Source: Sphingomicrobium sp. (GTDB lineage Bacteria > Pseudomonadota > Alphaproteobacteria > Sphingomonadales > Sphingomonadaceae). From it: a DNA stretch of 64,000 nucleotides. This document shows positions 48,995-57,729 of the stretch, in pieces. Positions within the stretch are counted from its first letter, which is position 1, and every line of letters begins with the position of its first letter. Below the pieces are notes generated by a model. That model saw only the letters and a program-made list of their open reading frames with translations, searched no databases and was not told where the DNA came from. The position numbers and the translations under genes are program-made. The stretch lies in NCBI GenBank assembly GCA_036563485.1, contig DATCMI010000001.1:952938-1016937 (forward strand), given 5' to 3'.

Positions 48995-49901
48995 GCGGCA
49001 GCGGCTCCCGCTCGAGCGCTGCGCGATCCCACTGCGCAAGGTCCGCCGCGACGTCATAGGTCGATTGAAAGAACTCCATCAGCATCCGCTCCGGGTCGGC
49101 TGACGCCCGAACTTCCGCATAGGGCAGAACGAACTCGCCGAACGTCTCGTCGAAGCGGCCGTGCTTGATGTCGGCGGCGCGGAAACCCTCCGGTTCGGGA
49201 TAGATGTAGCTGTAGAAGAAGGGCTCCGCGGCCGTGGCTCCACCCGCCCAGAATCCCGCGCTGCTGACTTCGTGGCTGTAGGCTTCGCGGGTGATCGCGT
49301 CGGGCAAGCCCGGGATGCCGCCTGGATGTTCCGGCGCCTTGCGTCCGGAGAAGCGGCTGACCGCCAGGTCGAAGCTTCCCCACCAGAAATGGACCGGGCT
49401 CGCCTTTCCGGTGAACCCGGCACGGAAATGATGAAAGGTCGGGAGCATGGCGCCGACGGCGCTGCGAAACCGCTCCGCCGCGCCGCGGTCGTAGACCCGC
49501 CGCGCATTGTCCTGCGCAAAGGGCGGCGCTTCCGGGATCTCGTTAGGCTTCCCGTCGAAACTGGACGGCAGGTCGTGCCGCTCCAGCATTGCGACCAAGC
49601 GCGCATGCAGGCGAGCCACGGTCCCGGCGTTGAGCGGCAACTCCTCCCGCCCGCCGTCGCTGATCCACAGGACGATCGCGTGGCGGCAGAGGTCGAGGGT
49701 CAAAGTGAACGTCCGCCCGCCGCTCGCCTGCGTCGGAATCGTGCCGAGCCCGCGCGCATTGGGCTGGAGCGCCGCATGCCAGCCGTGATTGACCCAGGGT
49801 GCGTGCGCGACGCGGATCTTGCCGATCATCTGTGACGCGAGGTGAAGCAGCGCCAGCGTCTCATGATCCCTGTCGACGCTGAGTTCGGGCCAGTCGCTCA
49901 T
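48987..49901 (-). CDS. DUF5996 family protein
   Basis: 304 aa soluble protein. WPELSVDRDHETLALLHLASQMIGKIRVAHAPWVNHGWHA at the start, TLTLDLCRHAIVLW, PVHFWWGSFDLAVSRFSGR and the C-terminal FFYSYIYPEPEGF are the conserved blocks of DUF5996. Activity is unknown. The ATG at 49901 was chosen (MSDWPELS). The 3' end overlaps the convergent regulator gene by 8 bp. Confidence 0.8.
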   Translation of the reverse strand: MSDWPELSVDRDHETLALLHLASQMIGKIRVAHAPWVNHGWHAALQPNARGLGTIPTQASGGRTFTLTLDLCRHAIVLWISDGGREELPLNAGTVARLHARLVAMLERHDLPSSFDGKPNEIPEAPPFAQDNARRVYDRGAAERFRSAVGAMLPTFHHFRAGFTGKASPVHFWWGSFDLAVSRFSGRKAPEHPGGIPGLPDAITREAYSHEVSSAGFWAGGATAAEPFFYSYIYPEPEGFRAADIKHGRFDETFGEFVLPYAEVRASADPERMLMEFFQSTYDVAADLAQWDRAALEREPLPPS

Positions 49902-49961
49902 CGGCGAGTGCGTAGCATGTCTTTGCAATTTTCGCGCGGGCGCGGCTAAGGCGCTGCGGCC

Positions 49962-51020
49962 ATGTCCGACGCCCTTCTCGACCGCATCGCCGCCGCCGCC
50001 GATCTGGCTGAACTCGACTCCGTTCGCGTCGCGCTGCTCGGCAAGTCGGGCGAGATCACGGCGAAGCTGAAGTCGCTTGGGTCAATGGACCCGGACACGC
50101 GGGCCGCCGAAGCGCCGAAGATCCACGCTCTTCGCGAATCCGTCACGGCGGCGATCGCGGAACGGAAGGCCGGTCTTGAAGCCGCCGAACTCGATCGCAA
50201 GCTGGCGACCGAGAAGATCGACCTCTCGCTGCCGGCGCCGGAAAGCCCGTCCGGCACGGTCCACCCGGTCAGCCAGGTGCTGGACGAGCTCGCCGAAATC
50301 TTCGCCGACCTCGGCTTCTCCGTCGCCGAGGGGCCGGAGATCGAAAGCCAATGGTATAATTTCACCGCGCTCAACATGCCGGAGAGCCACCCGGCGCGCG
50401 CCATGCACGACACCTTCTACCTCGAAGCGTCCGACGGCGAGGAGCCGAAGGTGCTGCGGACGCATACCTCCCCGGTGCAGATCCGCGGCATGCAGGAACA
50501 TGGCGCGCCGATCCGCATCATTGCGCCGGGGCGGGTCTACCGGTCCGACAGCGACGCGACCCACACGCCGATGTTCCACCAGATCGAAGGGCTGGTGATC
50601 GGCAAGGGCATTCACCTCGGCCATCTCAAATGGACGCTCGAGACCTTCCTCAAGGCATTCTTCGAGCGCGACGACGTCGTGATCCGCATGTTCCCCAGCT
50701 ACTTCCCCTTCACCGAGCCGTCGGCGGACGTGCAGGTCGGCTGGGGCTGGGAGAAGGGCCGCCGGGTAATCGGCGGCTCCGAAAACTGGATGGAAGTTTT
50801 GGGCTCCGGGATGGTTCACCCGCGGGTGATCGCGGCCGCCGGGCTCGATCCCGACGAATGGCAGGGCTTCGCCTTCGGCACCGGCGTCGATCGGCTGGCG
50901 ATGCTCAAATATGGGATGAACGACCTGCGCGCGTTCTTCGACGGCGATATCCGCTGGCTGAAGCATTACGGATTCCGCTCGCTCCAGGTGCCCACCCTTT
51001 CGGCAGGAGTGGGCGCATGA
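49962..51020 (+). CDS. pheS: Phenylalanine-tRNA ligase alpha subunit
   Basis: 352 aa. An N-terminal coiled coil (tRNA-binding) precedes the class II catalytic core: motif 1 region HPVSQVLDELAEIFADLGFSV, motif 2 GRVYRSDSDATHTPMFHQIEGL, and motif 3 GFAFGTGVDRLAMLKYG. It aminoacylates tRNA-Phe together with PheT, whose ATG overlaps the pheS stop (ATGA). No pheM leader or T-box was recognised in the short upstream interval. Confidence 0.97.
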   Translation: MSDALLDRIAAAADLAELDSVRVALLGKSGEITAKLKSLGSMDPDTRAAEAPKIHALRESVTAAIAERKAGLEAAELDRKLATEKIDLSLPAPESPSGTVHPVSQVLDELAEIFADLGFSVAEGPEIESQWYNFTALNMPESHPARAMHDTFYLEASDGEEPKVLRTHTSPVQIRGMQEHGAPIRIIAPGRVYRSDSDATHTPMFHQIEGLVIGKGIHLGHLKWTLETFLKAFFERDDVVIRMFPSYFPFTEPSADVQVGWGWEKGRRVIGGSENWMEVLGSGMVHPRVIAAAGLDPDEWQGFAFGTGVDRLAMLKYGMNDLRAFFDGDIRWLKHYGFRSLQVPTLSAGVGA

Positions 51021-53380
51021 AGTTCACCCTTTCCTGGCTGAAGGATCATCTCGAAACGACCGCGAGCGTCGATGAGATCGCGCATGCGCTGACCTGGCTC
51101 GGGCTCGAGGTCGAGGAAATCGTCAACCCGGCAGAAGCGCTGGCGCCATTCCGCGTCGCCAAAGTGCTGACTGCGGAGAAGCACCCGCAGGCCGACAAGC
51201 TGCAGGTGCTCACCGTGGACGCCGGCGAAGGTCCGGTCCAGGTGGTCTGCGGCGCGCCCAACGCACGGGCGGGCATGCTCGGCGTTTTCGGCCCGCCTGG
51301 CGCTTATGTCCCCGGAAGCGACCTGACGCTGAAGGTGGCGGCGATCCGCGGCGTCGAGAGCCGCGGCATGATGTGCTCGGTGCGCGAGCTTCAGCTCGGC
51401 GAGGAGCATGACGGCATCATCGAACTCGCCGCCGATGCGCCGGTCGGCGCGAAGTTCACCGATTATGCGCAGCTCGACGACCCGGTGCTCGACATCGCCG
51501 TGCTTCCGAACCGGCCCGATTGCCTTGGCGTTCGCGGCATCGCGCGCGACCTCGCGGCCAAGGGCTTGGGCCAGCTGAAGCCACTCCCCGTGGCCGCGAT
51601 CTCGCCAATGGGCCCCAACCCGATCTCGATCAGAATCGAAGAGGACAGCGGTTGCGCGGCCTTTGGCGGCCGCCTGATCCGCGGCGTCAAGAACGGGCCC
51701 AGCCCCAAGTGGCTGCAGCAGCGGCTTAAGGCCGTCGGGCTGCGGCCGATTTCGGCCCTGGTCGACATCACCAACTTCTTCTCGATCGACCGGGCGCGGC
51801 CGCTCCACGTCTATGATGCGGCCAAGCTGAACGGCGGGATCGTCGCCCGGCGCGGCCGCGAGGGCGAGCGCTTCCTGGCGCTCAACGACCATGAATATGA
51901 GGTCACGCCGAAGGACTGCGTGATCGCCGACAGCTTCTCGGTGCTCGGCTTCGGCGGCGTCATAGGCGGCGAAGATAGCGGCGTGACCGACGCGACCACG
52001 GACGTGTTCCTCGAGTGCGCCTGGTTCGATCCGGAGCAGGTCGCCGGGACCGGCAGGCGGCACATGATCAACACCGATGCGCGCGCCCGCTTTGAACGCG
52101 GCGTGGATCCGACGGCGCTCGCGGAGATGATCGAGGCGGCGACCGCGATGATCATCGACTTGTGCGGCGGCGAAGCGACGGAGGCGACGATCGCCAGCAC
52201 CAGCCGGTGGGCCGAGGTGGTTGCGCCCCGCAGCATAGAGCTTCGGCCGGAGCGCGTGCGCGATCTCGCCGGCCTCGACATCCCGGCCGCCGAGCAGCAC
52301 GAGATCCTTTCGCGCCTCGGCTTCGCCGTGAACGGCGATCAGGTGGTTCCCCCGGGCTGGCGTCCAGACATCGACGGCGAGGCCGACTTGGTCGAGGAAG
52401 TCGCCCGCTTGTACGGCTACGAAAAAGTGCCCTCGACGCCGCTCGATCGCGCACCCGGCGTCGCGACACCGACCGCGACGCGAGCGCAATTGGTGGAGCG
52501 GCGCGTCCGCCGCGCGGCGGCATCGCGCGGGCTCGACGAGGCGATCACCTGGAGCTTCATCTCGCAATCGGAAGCGGAGGCGTTCGGCGGCGCAGCCTGG
52601 ACGCTCGCCAACCCGATCAGCGAGGACATGAAGGTCATGCGCCCGTCGCTGCTGCCGGGGCTTATCGCGGCCGCACGCCGGAACCTCGATCGCGGCGCCT
52701 CATCGGTCCGGCTGTTCGAAATCGGCCGCCGCTATCTTGCCGAAGGCGAGCATCCGACCCTGGGGCTGATCCTTGCCGGCGAGAAGCGCGCGCGGGGCTG
52801 GCAATCTGGCAAGTCGCAGAGCTTCGATGCCTTCGACGCCAAGGCGGAAGTGCTGGCGCTGCTCGACGCCGCCGGTGCGCCGGTCGACAACCTCCAGGTT
52901 TTCCCCGACGCGGGTCCGACGTGGCACCCCGGCCGCTCGGCGACGCTGCGGCTGGGGCCGAAGACCGTGGTTGCGGCGTTCGGCGAGCTTCATCCGGCGC
53001 TTCAGAAGAGCATCGATGCACCTGCCGGAGCAGTCGCGGCCGAAATCTATCTCGACGCCATTCCGGCCGGCCGATCTGCAGGACGGACGCGCGGCGCCTT
53101 CACGCCGCCTGGCCTGCAGCCCGTGACCCGCGACTTCGCGTTCATCGTTCCCGCTGAAACAAGCGCGGACACGCTGCTCCGCGCCATCCGCGGTGCCGAC
53201 AAGGCCGCGATCACCGGTGTCCGGCTCTTCGACAGGTTCGAAGCGCCGGAAGGCCTCAGCCTTGCGTTTGAAGTGACGCTGCAACCGGCCGAGAAGAGCT
53301 TCACCGACGAGCAGATCGGCGAAATCTCGCGGCGCATCGTCGCCGCGGCCGAGAAGCTAGGCGCCCGGCTCCGCTCCTGA
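51017..53380 (+). CDS. pheT: Phenylalanine-tRNA ligase beta subunit
   Basis: 787 aa. Domains in order: EMAP-like tRNA-binding domain (residues ~40-150, KVLTAEKHPQADKLQVLTV), B3/B4 editing domain with VDITNF and RRHMINTDARARFERGVDP, B5 domain, a catalytic-like core and a C-terminal ferredoxin-fold anticodon-binding domain (GLQPVTRDFAFIV). The start MKFTLSWLKDHLETT is standard. The end overlaps the convergent plsC gene by 24 bp. Confidence 0.97.
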   Translation: MKFTLSWLKDHLETTASVDEIAHALTWLGLEVEEIVNPAEALAPFRVAKVLTAEKHPQADKLQVLTVDAGEGPVQVVCGAPNARAGMLGVFGPPGAYVPGSDLTLKVAAIRGVESRGMMCSVRELQLGEEHDGIIELAADAPVGAKFTDYAQLDDPVLDIAVLPNRPDCLGVRGIARDLAAKGLGQLKPLPVAAISPMGPNPISIRIEEDSGCAAFGGRLIRGVKNGPSPKWLQQRLKAVGLRPISALVDITNFFSIDRARPLHVYDAAKLNGGIVARRGREGERFLALNDHEYEVTPKDCVIADSFSVLGFGGVIGGEDSGVTDATTDVFLECAWFDPEQVAGTGRRHMINTDARARFERGVDPTALAEMIEAATAMIIDLCGGEATEATIASTSRWAEVVAPRSIELRPERVRDLAGLDIPAAEQHEILSRLGFAVNGDQVVPPGWRPDIDGEADLVEEVARLYGYEKVPSTPLDRAPGVATPTATRAQLVERRVRRAAASRGLDEAITWSFISQSEAEAFGGAAWTLANPISEDMKVMRPSLLPGLIAAARRNLDRGASSVRLFEIGRRYLAEGEHPTLGLILAGEKRARGWQSGKSQSFDAFDAKAEVLALLDAAGAPVDNLQVFPDAGPTWHPGRSATLRLGPKTVVAAFGELHPALQKSIDAPAGAVAAEIYLDAIPAGRSAGRTRGAFTPPGLQPVTRDFAFIVPAETSADTLLRAIRGADKAAITGVRLFDRFEAPEGLSLAFEVTLQPAEKSFTDEQIGEISRRIVAAAEKLGARLRS

Positions 53381-54058
53381 CACGAGGAGGTTGATCGCGG
53401 TGTGGACGCGCGCCTCGACTTCCTTCCGCGGAAGCCCTGCTGGGATCACCTCGCCGATCTTGAAGTTGATGGTGCCGCCCTGGTGCACGAAGCCGCGGCC
53501 CCACAACCGCCCGCTGTCCATCGCGACCGGCACGACGGGCAGGTTGAGCGCACGATACAGCGCGGCAAACCCTGATTTCAGCGGCGGCGTCTCGCCGTGG
53601 GGCACCCTGGTGCCTTCCGGATAGATGATGATCCCGCGCCCGCTGGCCACGGCCTTGCGCCCTTGCTCGACCAGCGCGCGCAGCGCCTTGGTGCCCGCCT
53701 CTCGATCGACGGCGATGATGCCGTAACGGCGAGTCATCCAGCCGAAGAGGGGGATGTTGGCCAGTTCCCGCTTGATGACGATCACCGGCACGTTGGTGAG
53801 GCGCACCATCTCCAGCGTCTCGAACATCGATTCGTGCTTCACGGCGACCAGGTAGGCTCCGGCCGGAACCTGCCCCTCGACTCGAACACGGATGCCGAGG
53901 ACCCTGCGTGCCAGCCAGTTGTTGAGGTCGGCCCAGGCGCGCACGGCCGCCAGCATCGGCCGTTGCGCAAATAGCCCGCCGCCCAGGCCAATAATGCAGA
54001 GCAGGATCGTGGCCGGATAGAAGACCACAGCGTAGATAAGCGACCGGAGCGCCGCCAT
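53357..54058 (-). CDS. plsC: 1-acyl-sn-glycerol-3-phosphate acyltransferase (PlsC-like)
   Basis: 233 aa. One N-terminal membrane helix (SLIYAVVFYPATILLCIIGL), then the acyltransferase motifs: AVKHESMFET (the HX4D motif, here HX4E as in many alphaproteobacteria), a middle block with GIIAVDRE and the IYPEGTRV motif. It acylates lysophosphatidic acid. It is the last gene of ftsE-ftsX-ydcF-plsC on the minus strand; its ATG overlaps the ydcF-like stop (TGATG). Confidence 0.9.
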   Translation of the reverse strand: MAALRSLIYAVVFYPATILLCIIGLGGGLFAQRPMLAAVRAWADLNNWLARRVLGIRVRVEGQVPAGAYLVAVKHESMFETLEMVRLTNVPVIVIKRELANIPLFGWMTRRYGIIAVDREAGTKALRALVEQGRKAVASGRGIIIYPEGTRVPHGETPPLKSGFAALYRALNLPVVPVAMDSGRLWGRGFVHQGGTINFKIGEVIPAGLPRKEVEARVHTAINLLVSGAEPGA

Positions 54059-54594
54059 CAGATGTCCGCCCACACTGCGACGCGGCGCAGCAGATATTTG
54101 TTGTACTCGGCGAACAGGATCAGGAAGCTCGGCTCCGTCCGGACCCCGTCGGGCACGATCCTGTATCTATCGCCAAGCACGCGGCGAAATTCGTAGCGGG
54201 CACGGCGCATGTGCCAGTCGCTGGTGATCAGCCGCAGCGACTTGAACCGGTGCCTTGCCAGCCAGCGGCCCGCTTCTTCGGCGTTCGAGCGCGTGTCCAC
54301 CGACTCGCTGCCGAGGTCGACGCAGCATTTGAGGAGAGCGCCGCTGCGCGGGATCCGCCGCGCGAGGTCGCCCTTGGTCACCGCGGGGTCCGCGCCCGCG
54401 ACGAGCAGCCGGCCCGCCCTACCCTCGCGCAGAACGTCGATTGCATGTTCGATGCGGCCGCTGCCGCCGGTTAGGACGACTGCGGCGTCCGTGTTCTGAA
54501 CCTTCGCGCCCGCCGGGCGGCCGAGGGTGAAGGCGAACAGCACGAAGCCGATCACGTAAAGCAGAACCAAAGCGGAGCCGAAGCGGGCGATCAT
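54058..54594 (-). CDS. YdcF/DUF218 family membrane protein
   Basis: 178 aa. One N-terminal transmembrane helix (ALVLLYVIGFVLFAFTL), then a DUF218 domain with AVVLTGGSGRIEHAIDVL, LVAGADP, DTRSNAEEAGRWL and ITSDWHMRRARYEFRR. DUF218 proteins (SanA, YdcF, ElyC) act in envelope biogenesis or barrier function. Coupled to ftsX by an ATGA overlap and to plsC. The start at 54594 gives the usual short N-terminus. Confidence 0.88.
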   Translation of the reverse strand: MIARFGSALVLLYVIGFVLFAFTLGRPAGAKVQNTDAAVVLTGGSGRIEHAIDVLREGRAGRLLVAGADPAVTKGDLARRIPRSGALLKCCVDLGSESVDTRSNAEEAGRWLARHRFKSLRLITSDWHMRRARYEFRRVLGDRYRIVPDGVRTEPSFLILFAEYNKYLLRRVAVWADI

Positions 54595-55460
54595 AAGGCT
54601 TGGCGCAGTGCCGCGAGAACAGCCCTTCGGGCAACCCATGTCGCAAGGGCCGCAAGCGCGAACGGCAGGGCGAGGAGCATCAGCAGGTCGAGCGCGAACA
54701 GACGCGCACCGCCGGTGAGATCCCCGACAAACGAGGCCCCGCTCGCCAGCAGCAGGAGGACGATCGCTCCCGCTGCGGCACCCGCCAAGGCACCGATCAG
54801 CGCGTCGATGGCGATCTTGCGCTGGAACAGGTGCGTGAGCTGGAGGTCGGTCGCGCCGATCCCGTGCATGACTTCGATGGTGAAGCGGTGAGTGTCGAGG
54901 GCGCCGCGGGCGGCCAGCACGACTGCGGCTGCGGCCGCGGCGCTGAGGAGCAGCACCAGGCCGAACGCCAGCCATTGAAGCGCGGTCATCGATCGCAGCA
55001 AAGGCGCGACGCGTTCGCGATGGGCGCTGATCCGCGCGTCGGGGGCGACGCTGCGCAGCCGGTTCTGGATCGCCGCAATGTCAATCTCAGGGCCCGCGTC
55101 GAAGTTCACCATCCCGGGCACCGGCAAATCGGCGCTATTCGCCGCCGCTCCCAGCCAACGCTCGAGCGTCCGGCGCATTTCCCGCTCCGGCACGGCTTCG
55201 ACCGCAGTGACGCCCGGAGCGCTCTTCAATGCTGCGACCACCTGCGGCAGGGCCCCTTCCCGGTGTGGTACTTCGACCGAATAGCGGCTCTCGATTGCGC
55301 GCGAGAGCGAGCCTGCGGTGTTCGCGAGCGCGAGACCCGTGGCGGCGATCAGCATGATCGAAAAGCTCATGATCGCGATGACCCAGGCCGTCGGACCGCG
55401 GAATCGGCTGGTGCCGAGCAGCCGGCGATCGGACGGCGAGGAGAACAGCCAGCCGAGCAT
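54591..55460 (-). CDS. ftsX: Cell division protein FtsX
   Basis: 289 aa with four transmembrane segments (about residues 24-50, 164-190, 217-240 and 255-285) and a periplasmic loop after the first, matching FtsX topology. With FtsE it forms the ABC complex that activates septal peptidoglycan hydrolases. The overall sequence is weakly conserved; the call relies on topology, the [15 protein letters not shown] region and position after ftsE (TGATG overlap). Confidence 0.86.
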   Translation of the reverse strand: MLGWLFSSPSDRRLLGTSRFRGPTAWVIAIMSFSIMLIAATGLALANTAGSLSRAIESRYSVEVPHREGALPQVVAALKSAPGVTAVEAVPEREMRRTLERWLGAAANSADLPVPGMVNFDAGPEIDIAAIQNRLRSVAPDARISAHRERVAPLLRSMTALQWLAFGLVLLLSAAAAAAVVLAARGALDTHRFTIEVMHGIGATDLQLTHLFQRKIAIDALIGALAGAAAGAIVLLLLASGASFVGDLTGGARLFALDLLMLLALPFALAALATWVARRAVLAALRQAL

Positions 55461-56164
55461 CAGCCGCGCCCCGGCGGTGGGTTTCGGAGCATGCCGGTCG
55501 GGTCGACCACCCCGCCATTCTCGATACGAATCAGTTGCGCCCCCGGTGTCGCCTTGATGAGCCCAACGTCGTGCGTAGCGACCACGACCGTCGTGCCGAG
55601 CCGGTTCAGCGCCGTGAACAGGTGCATCAGCCGCTGCGCCATCTCCGCATCGACATTGCCGGTCGGCTCGTCGGCCACCAGCAGCTCCGGCCGGTTGATC
55701 ACGGCGCGGGCAATGGCGACGCGCTGCTGCTCACCGCCGGAAAGCGTCGGCGGACGGGCGCTCGCGCGATCGGCCAGGCCCACCCACGCAAGCATTTCCC
55801 GTACCGGCCCTTCGACCTCTTCGTCGCTCGCGCCGCCGATCCGCAGCGGCAGGGCTACATTGTCGAAGGCGGAAAGGTGCCGGACCAGCCGGAAATCTTG
55901 GAACACCACCCCGATCCGGCGGCGGAACGGCGGCAGCGCCTCGCGCGGCGCTTCGCTGAGCTCTTCGCCGAACAGCCGGATGCGCCCACGCGTCGGCCGC
56001 TGTGCCAGGTAGAGGAGCTTCAGCAGCGAGGTCTTGCCGGCGCCGGAGGGCCCGGTGAGGAAATAGAAGCCCCCGTTCGCGAGGCGGAAGTCTAGATCAC
56101 GCAGAACTTCGGCGCCCGTGCCGTAGCGCAGGCCGACGCTGTCGAATTCCGCAATCGCAGCCAG
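55460..56164 (-). CDS. ftsE: Cell division ATP-binding protein FtsE, probable CTG start
   Basis: 234 aa. Walker [10 protein letters not shown], signature LSGGEQQR, Walker [11 protein letters not shown] and the FtsE-type [22 protein letters not shown] are intact. No ATG precedes the first conserved block ([14 protein letters not shown]). GGGGAGGGA lies 8 nt before a CTG at 56164-56162, which would give the family's usual N-terminus; the nearest alternative is TTG at 56194 with a weak site. I therefore propose initiation at CTG. It is first in ftsE-ftsX-ydcF-plsC. Confidence 0.88.
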   Translation of the reverse strand: MAAIAEFDSVGLRYGTGAEVLRDLDFRLANGGFYFLTGPSGAGKTSLLKLLYLAQRPTRGRIRLFGEELSEAPREALPPFRRRIGVVFQDFRLVRHLSAFDNVALPLRIGGASDEEVEGPVREMLAWVGLADRASARPPTLSGGEQQRVAIARAVINRPELLVADEPTGNVDAEMAQRLMHLFTALNRLGTTVVVATHDVGLIKATPGAQLIRIENGGVVDPTGMLRNPPPGRG

Positions 56165-56272
56165 CTGACGTTCCCTCCCCGCTTGCCCTTGCAAAGCCGC
56201 TTGCCTTGCAAAGGCCCATCCGTTGCTGTTTAGCTTGCGCGCACCGTCTCGGAAGAGGGCTTTTGTAACGCG

Positions 56273-57187
56273 ATGATCCTCACCTGTCCGAACTGCGACA
56301 CGCAATATGTGGTGAAGGACGGCGCGATCCCGCCGGGCGGCAGGCAAGTTCGATGCGCCGCGTGCAAGCATAGCTGGCACCAGGATCCCGAAGAAACCGC
56401 TTCTGCCGAAGATATTGGGACGTCCGAGCAAGAACCAGAAGCGTTCGCACCCACGAGCGAAGAGATCGCGCCCGAGGAGCAGCCCGTCGCCGAGGAACAG
56501 GTTTCCGAGGAGCGCGAGGACGAGGACGAGAGCTTCGTCGAGGCGACCCTGATCGAACCGCGGTCCGGCCCCGAGGCGGAGGAGCGCGCGTTCGAAGCCG
56601 CCCAAGCCGAAGCTCCGCCGGCCGACGAACCCCAGTCCGAAACGTCGACCTACGCCGCCGCGCCGTTTGATATGCGCAAAGCCGAGGAGTCCGACTGGAG
56701 CGAGCCGGCCCATGGCGAAGCACAGGACGACGAGTTCAGCCCGTTCGCAGCGACGCCGGAGCCGCAGCGGAAGGGGCGCAATACACTGCTGGCCACCCTC
56801 ATCATCGTCCTGGTGGTTGTCGCGGCCGCTGCCGCCTTCTGGTTTCTGGCACCCGCCGATTTGAAGGCGAAGCTCGGCATTGGCGCCGCCGGTGCCACGC
56901 CGCTCGCGCTCGTCACCACGCATATGGACCGCCAAAGACTAGCGAGCGGCAACGAGACGCTGACCATTAATGGACGGGTGATCAATCCGACCGGCAAGGA
57001 GCAGTCCGTTCCGCCGCTCCAGGCGCAGCTCAAGACCAAGGCTGGAGAGGTCGTCTACAGCTGGACGATTGCCCCGCCGGCGCGTTCGCTACCTGCGGGC
57101 GCCAGCGCCAGCTTCTACAGCACCGAAGTGGATGTTCCCGCTGGCGGCGACGAGCTGACGATCACGCTCGGCACCAAGGAAAGCTAA
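56273..57187 (+). CDS. Zinc-ribbon (MJ0042-type) membrane protein with DUF3426-like domain
   Basis: 304 aa. An N-terminal zinc ribbon (LTCPNCDTQY...RQVRCAACKHSWHQ) with two CxxC pairs, then about 125 acidic, Pro/Glu-rich residues, one transmembrane helix (residues ~165-187) and a periplasmic domain (GRVINPTGKEQSVPPLQAQL) of the DUF3426/FxLYD sort. These proteins are common in alphaproteobacteria next to ftsE; function unknown. It is divergent from ftsE, with which it shares a short promoter interval. Confidence 0.85.
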   Translation: MILTCPNCDTQYVVKDGAIPPGGRQVRCAACKHSWHQDPEETASAEDIGTSEQEPEAFAPTSEEIAPEEQPVAEEQVSEEREDEDESFVEATLIEPRSGPEAEERAFEAAQAEAPPADEPQSETSTYAAAPFDMRKAEESDWSEPAHGEAQDDEFSPFAATPEPQRKGRNTLLATLIIVLVVVAAAAAFWFLAPADLKAKLGIGAAGATPLALVTTHMDRQRLASGNETLTINGRVINPTGKEQSVPPLQAQLKTKAGEVVYSWTIAPPARSLPAGASASFYSTEVDVPAGGDELTITLGTKES

Positions 57188-57191
57188 AAGC

Positions 57192-57425
57192 TTACTCGAA
57201 CTCGATCAGGCGGGCCGGCCGGACCAGTCCGTCTTCCGTCCGTACCTTGCGGTCGCGCGCTTTAGGCGCTTGCGGGTTCTCGTCACCGAACTTCAAGCGC
57301 ACACCAGAGATAATCCGCACCGATGCGGTCGCCTGTGCGACGGCACCGGACGGTGCCCAGCGCGGCGGCTGGACGGGCGCGGAAAGCGCGGCAGCGGAGG
57401 CGACGAGCCAGAGCATGGCGATCAC
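57192..57425 (-). CDS. Small exported hypothetical protein, 77 aa
   Basis: The N-terminus (MIAMLWLVASAAALSAPVQ) looks like a signal peptide. The mature part has a beta-like stretch (ATASVRIISGVRLKFG) and a basic C-terminal tail ending LIEFE. I know no family, although the ATASVRI-type segment resembles the edge strands of secreted sphingomonad proteins. Upstream lies CGTTTACCATTATGAACGG, which contains a CtrA-like half-site. It converges with the zinc-ribbon gene. Confidence 0.6.
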   Translation of the reverse strand: MIAMLWLVASAAALSAPVQPPRWAPSGAVAQATASVRIISGVRLKFGDENPQAPKARDRKVRTEDGLVRPARLIEFE

Positions 57426-57584
57426 CGTAACGCTTTCCGTTCATAATGGTAAACGGCGCGTTAGGGTTTGTCCCGAAATGGACCGATCTTGCCTGTGTGC
57501 GCGCGGCATTGCGCGGGTGCGGGGGCTTTGCTAGGGCGCGCGCCTTGCCAGTGCCGGCGAACCTAAGCCGGCTAAACATGACGT

Positions 57585-57671
57585 GCGGTCGTGGCGGAAC
57601 TGGTAGACGCGCAACGTTGAGGTCGTTGTGTCCGAAAGGACGTGGAAGTTCGAGTCTTCTCGACCGCACCA
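57585..57671 (+). tRNA. tRNA-Leu (anticodon GAG)
   Basis: An 87-nt class II tRNA. The acceptor stem pairs GCGGTCG with CGACCGC, the D-arm contains GGTAGAC, the anticodon stem CAACG/CGTTG encloses the loop TTGAGGT (GAG at 34-36), a variable arm TGTCCGAAAGGACG follows, and the T-arm is GGAAGTTCGAGTCTTC. CCA is encoded (57669-57671). It decodes CUC and CUU, the main Leu codons alongside CTG in this genome. Confidence 0.96.
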
Positions 57672-57714
57672 TCAAAAGTCAGGGCCAGTCCGGCGGATTG
57701 GCTGAACTTTTGAT
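57671..57714. terminator. Hairpin between tRNA-Leu and the usher-like gene
   Basis: ATCAAAAGT (57671-57679) pairs perfectly with ACTTTTGAT (57706-57714). Inside, CAGGGCCA and TGGCTG extend the stem with a bulge. It lies between the tRNA 3' end and the convergent usher-like stop, so it may end transcription from both sides. The AAAA/TTTT arms give a partial U-tract in either direction. Confidence 0.55.
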
Positions 57715-57729
57715 CAGAGCTCCCGACAT

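Noticed and set aside
57541-57584. TTGCCA and TAAACA as a -35/-10 promoter for tRNA-Leu
   Set aside because: The spacing is about 22 bp, too long for a sigma-70 promoter, so it is not listed.
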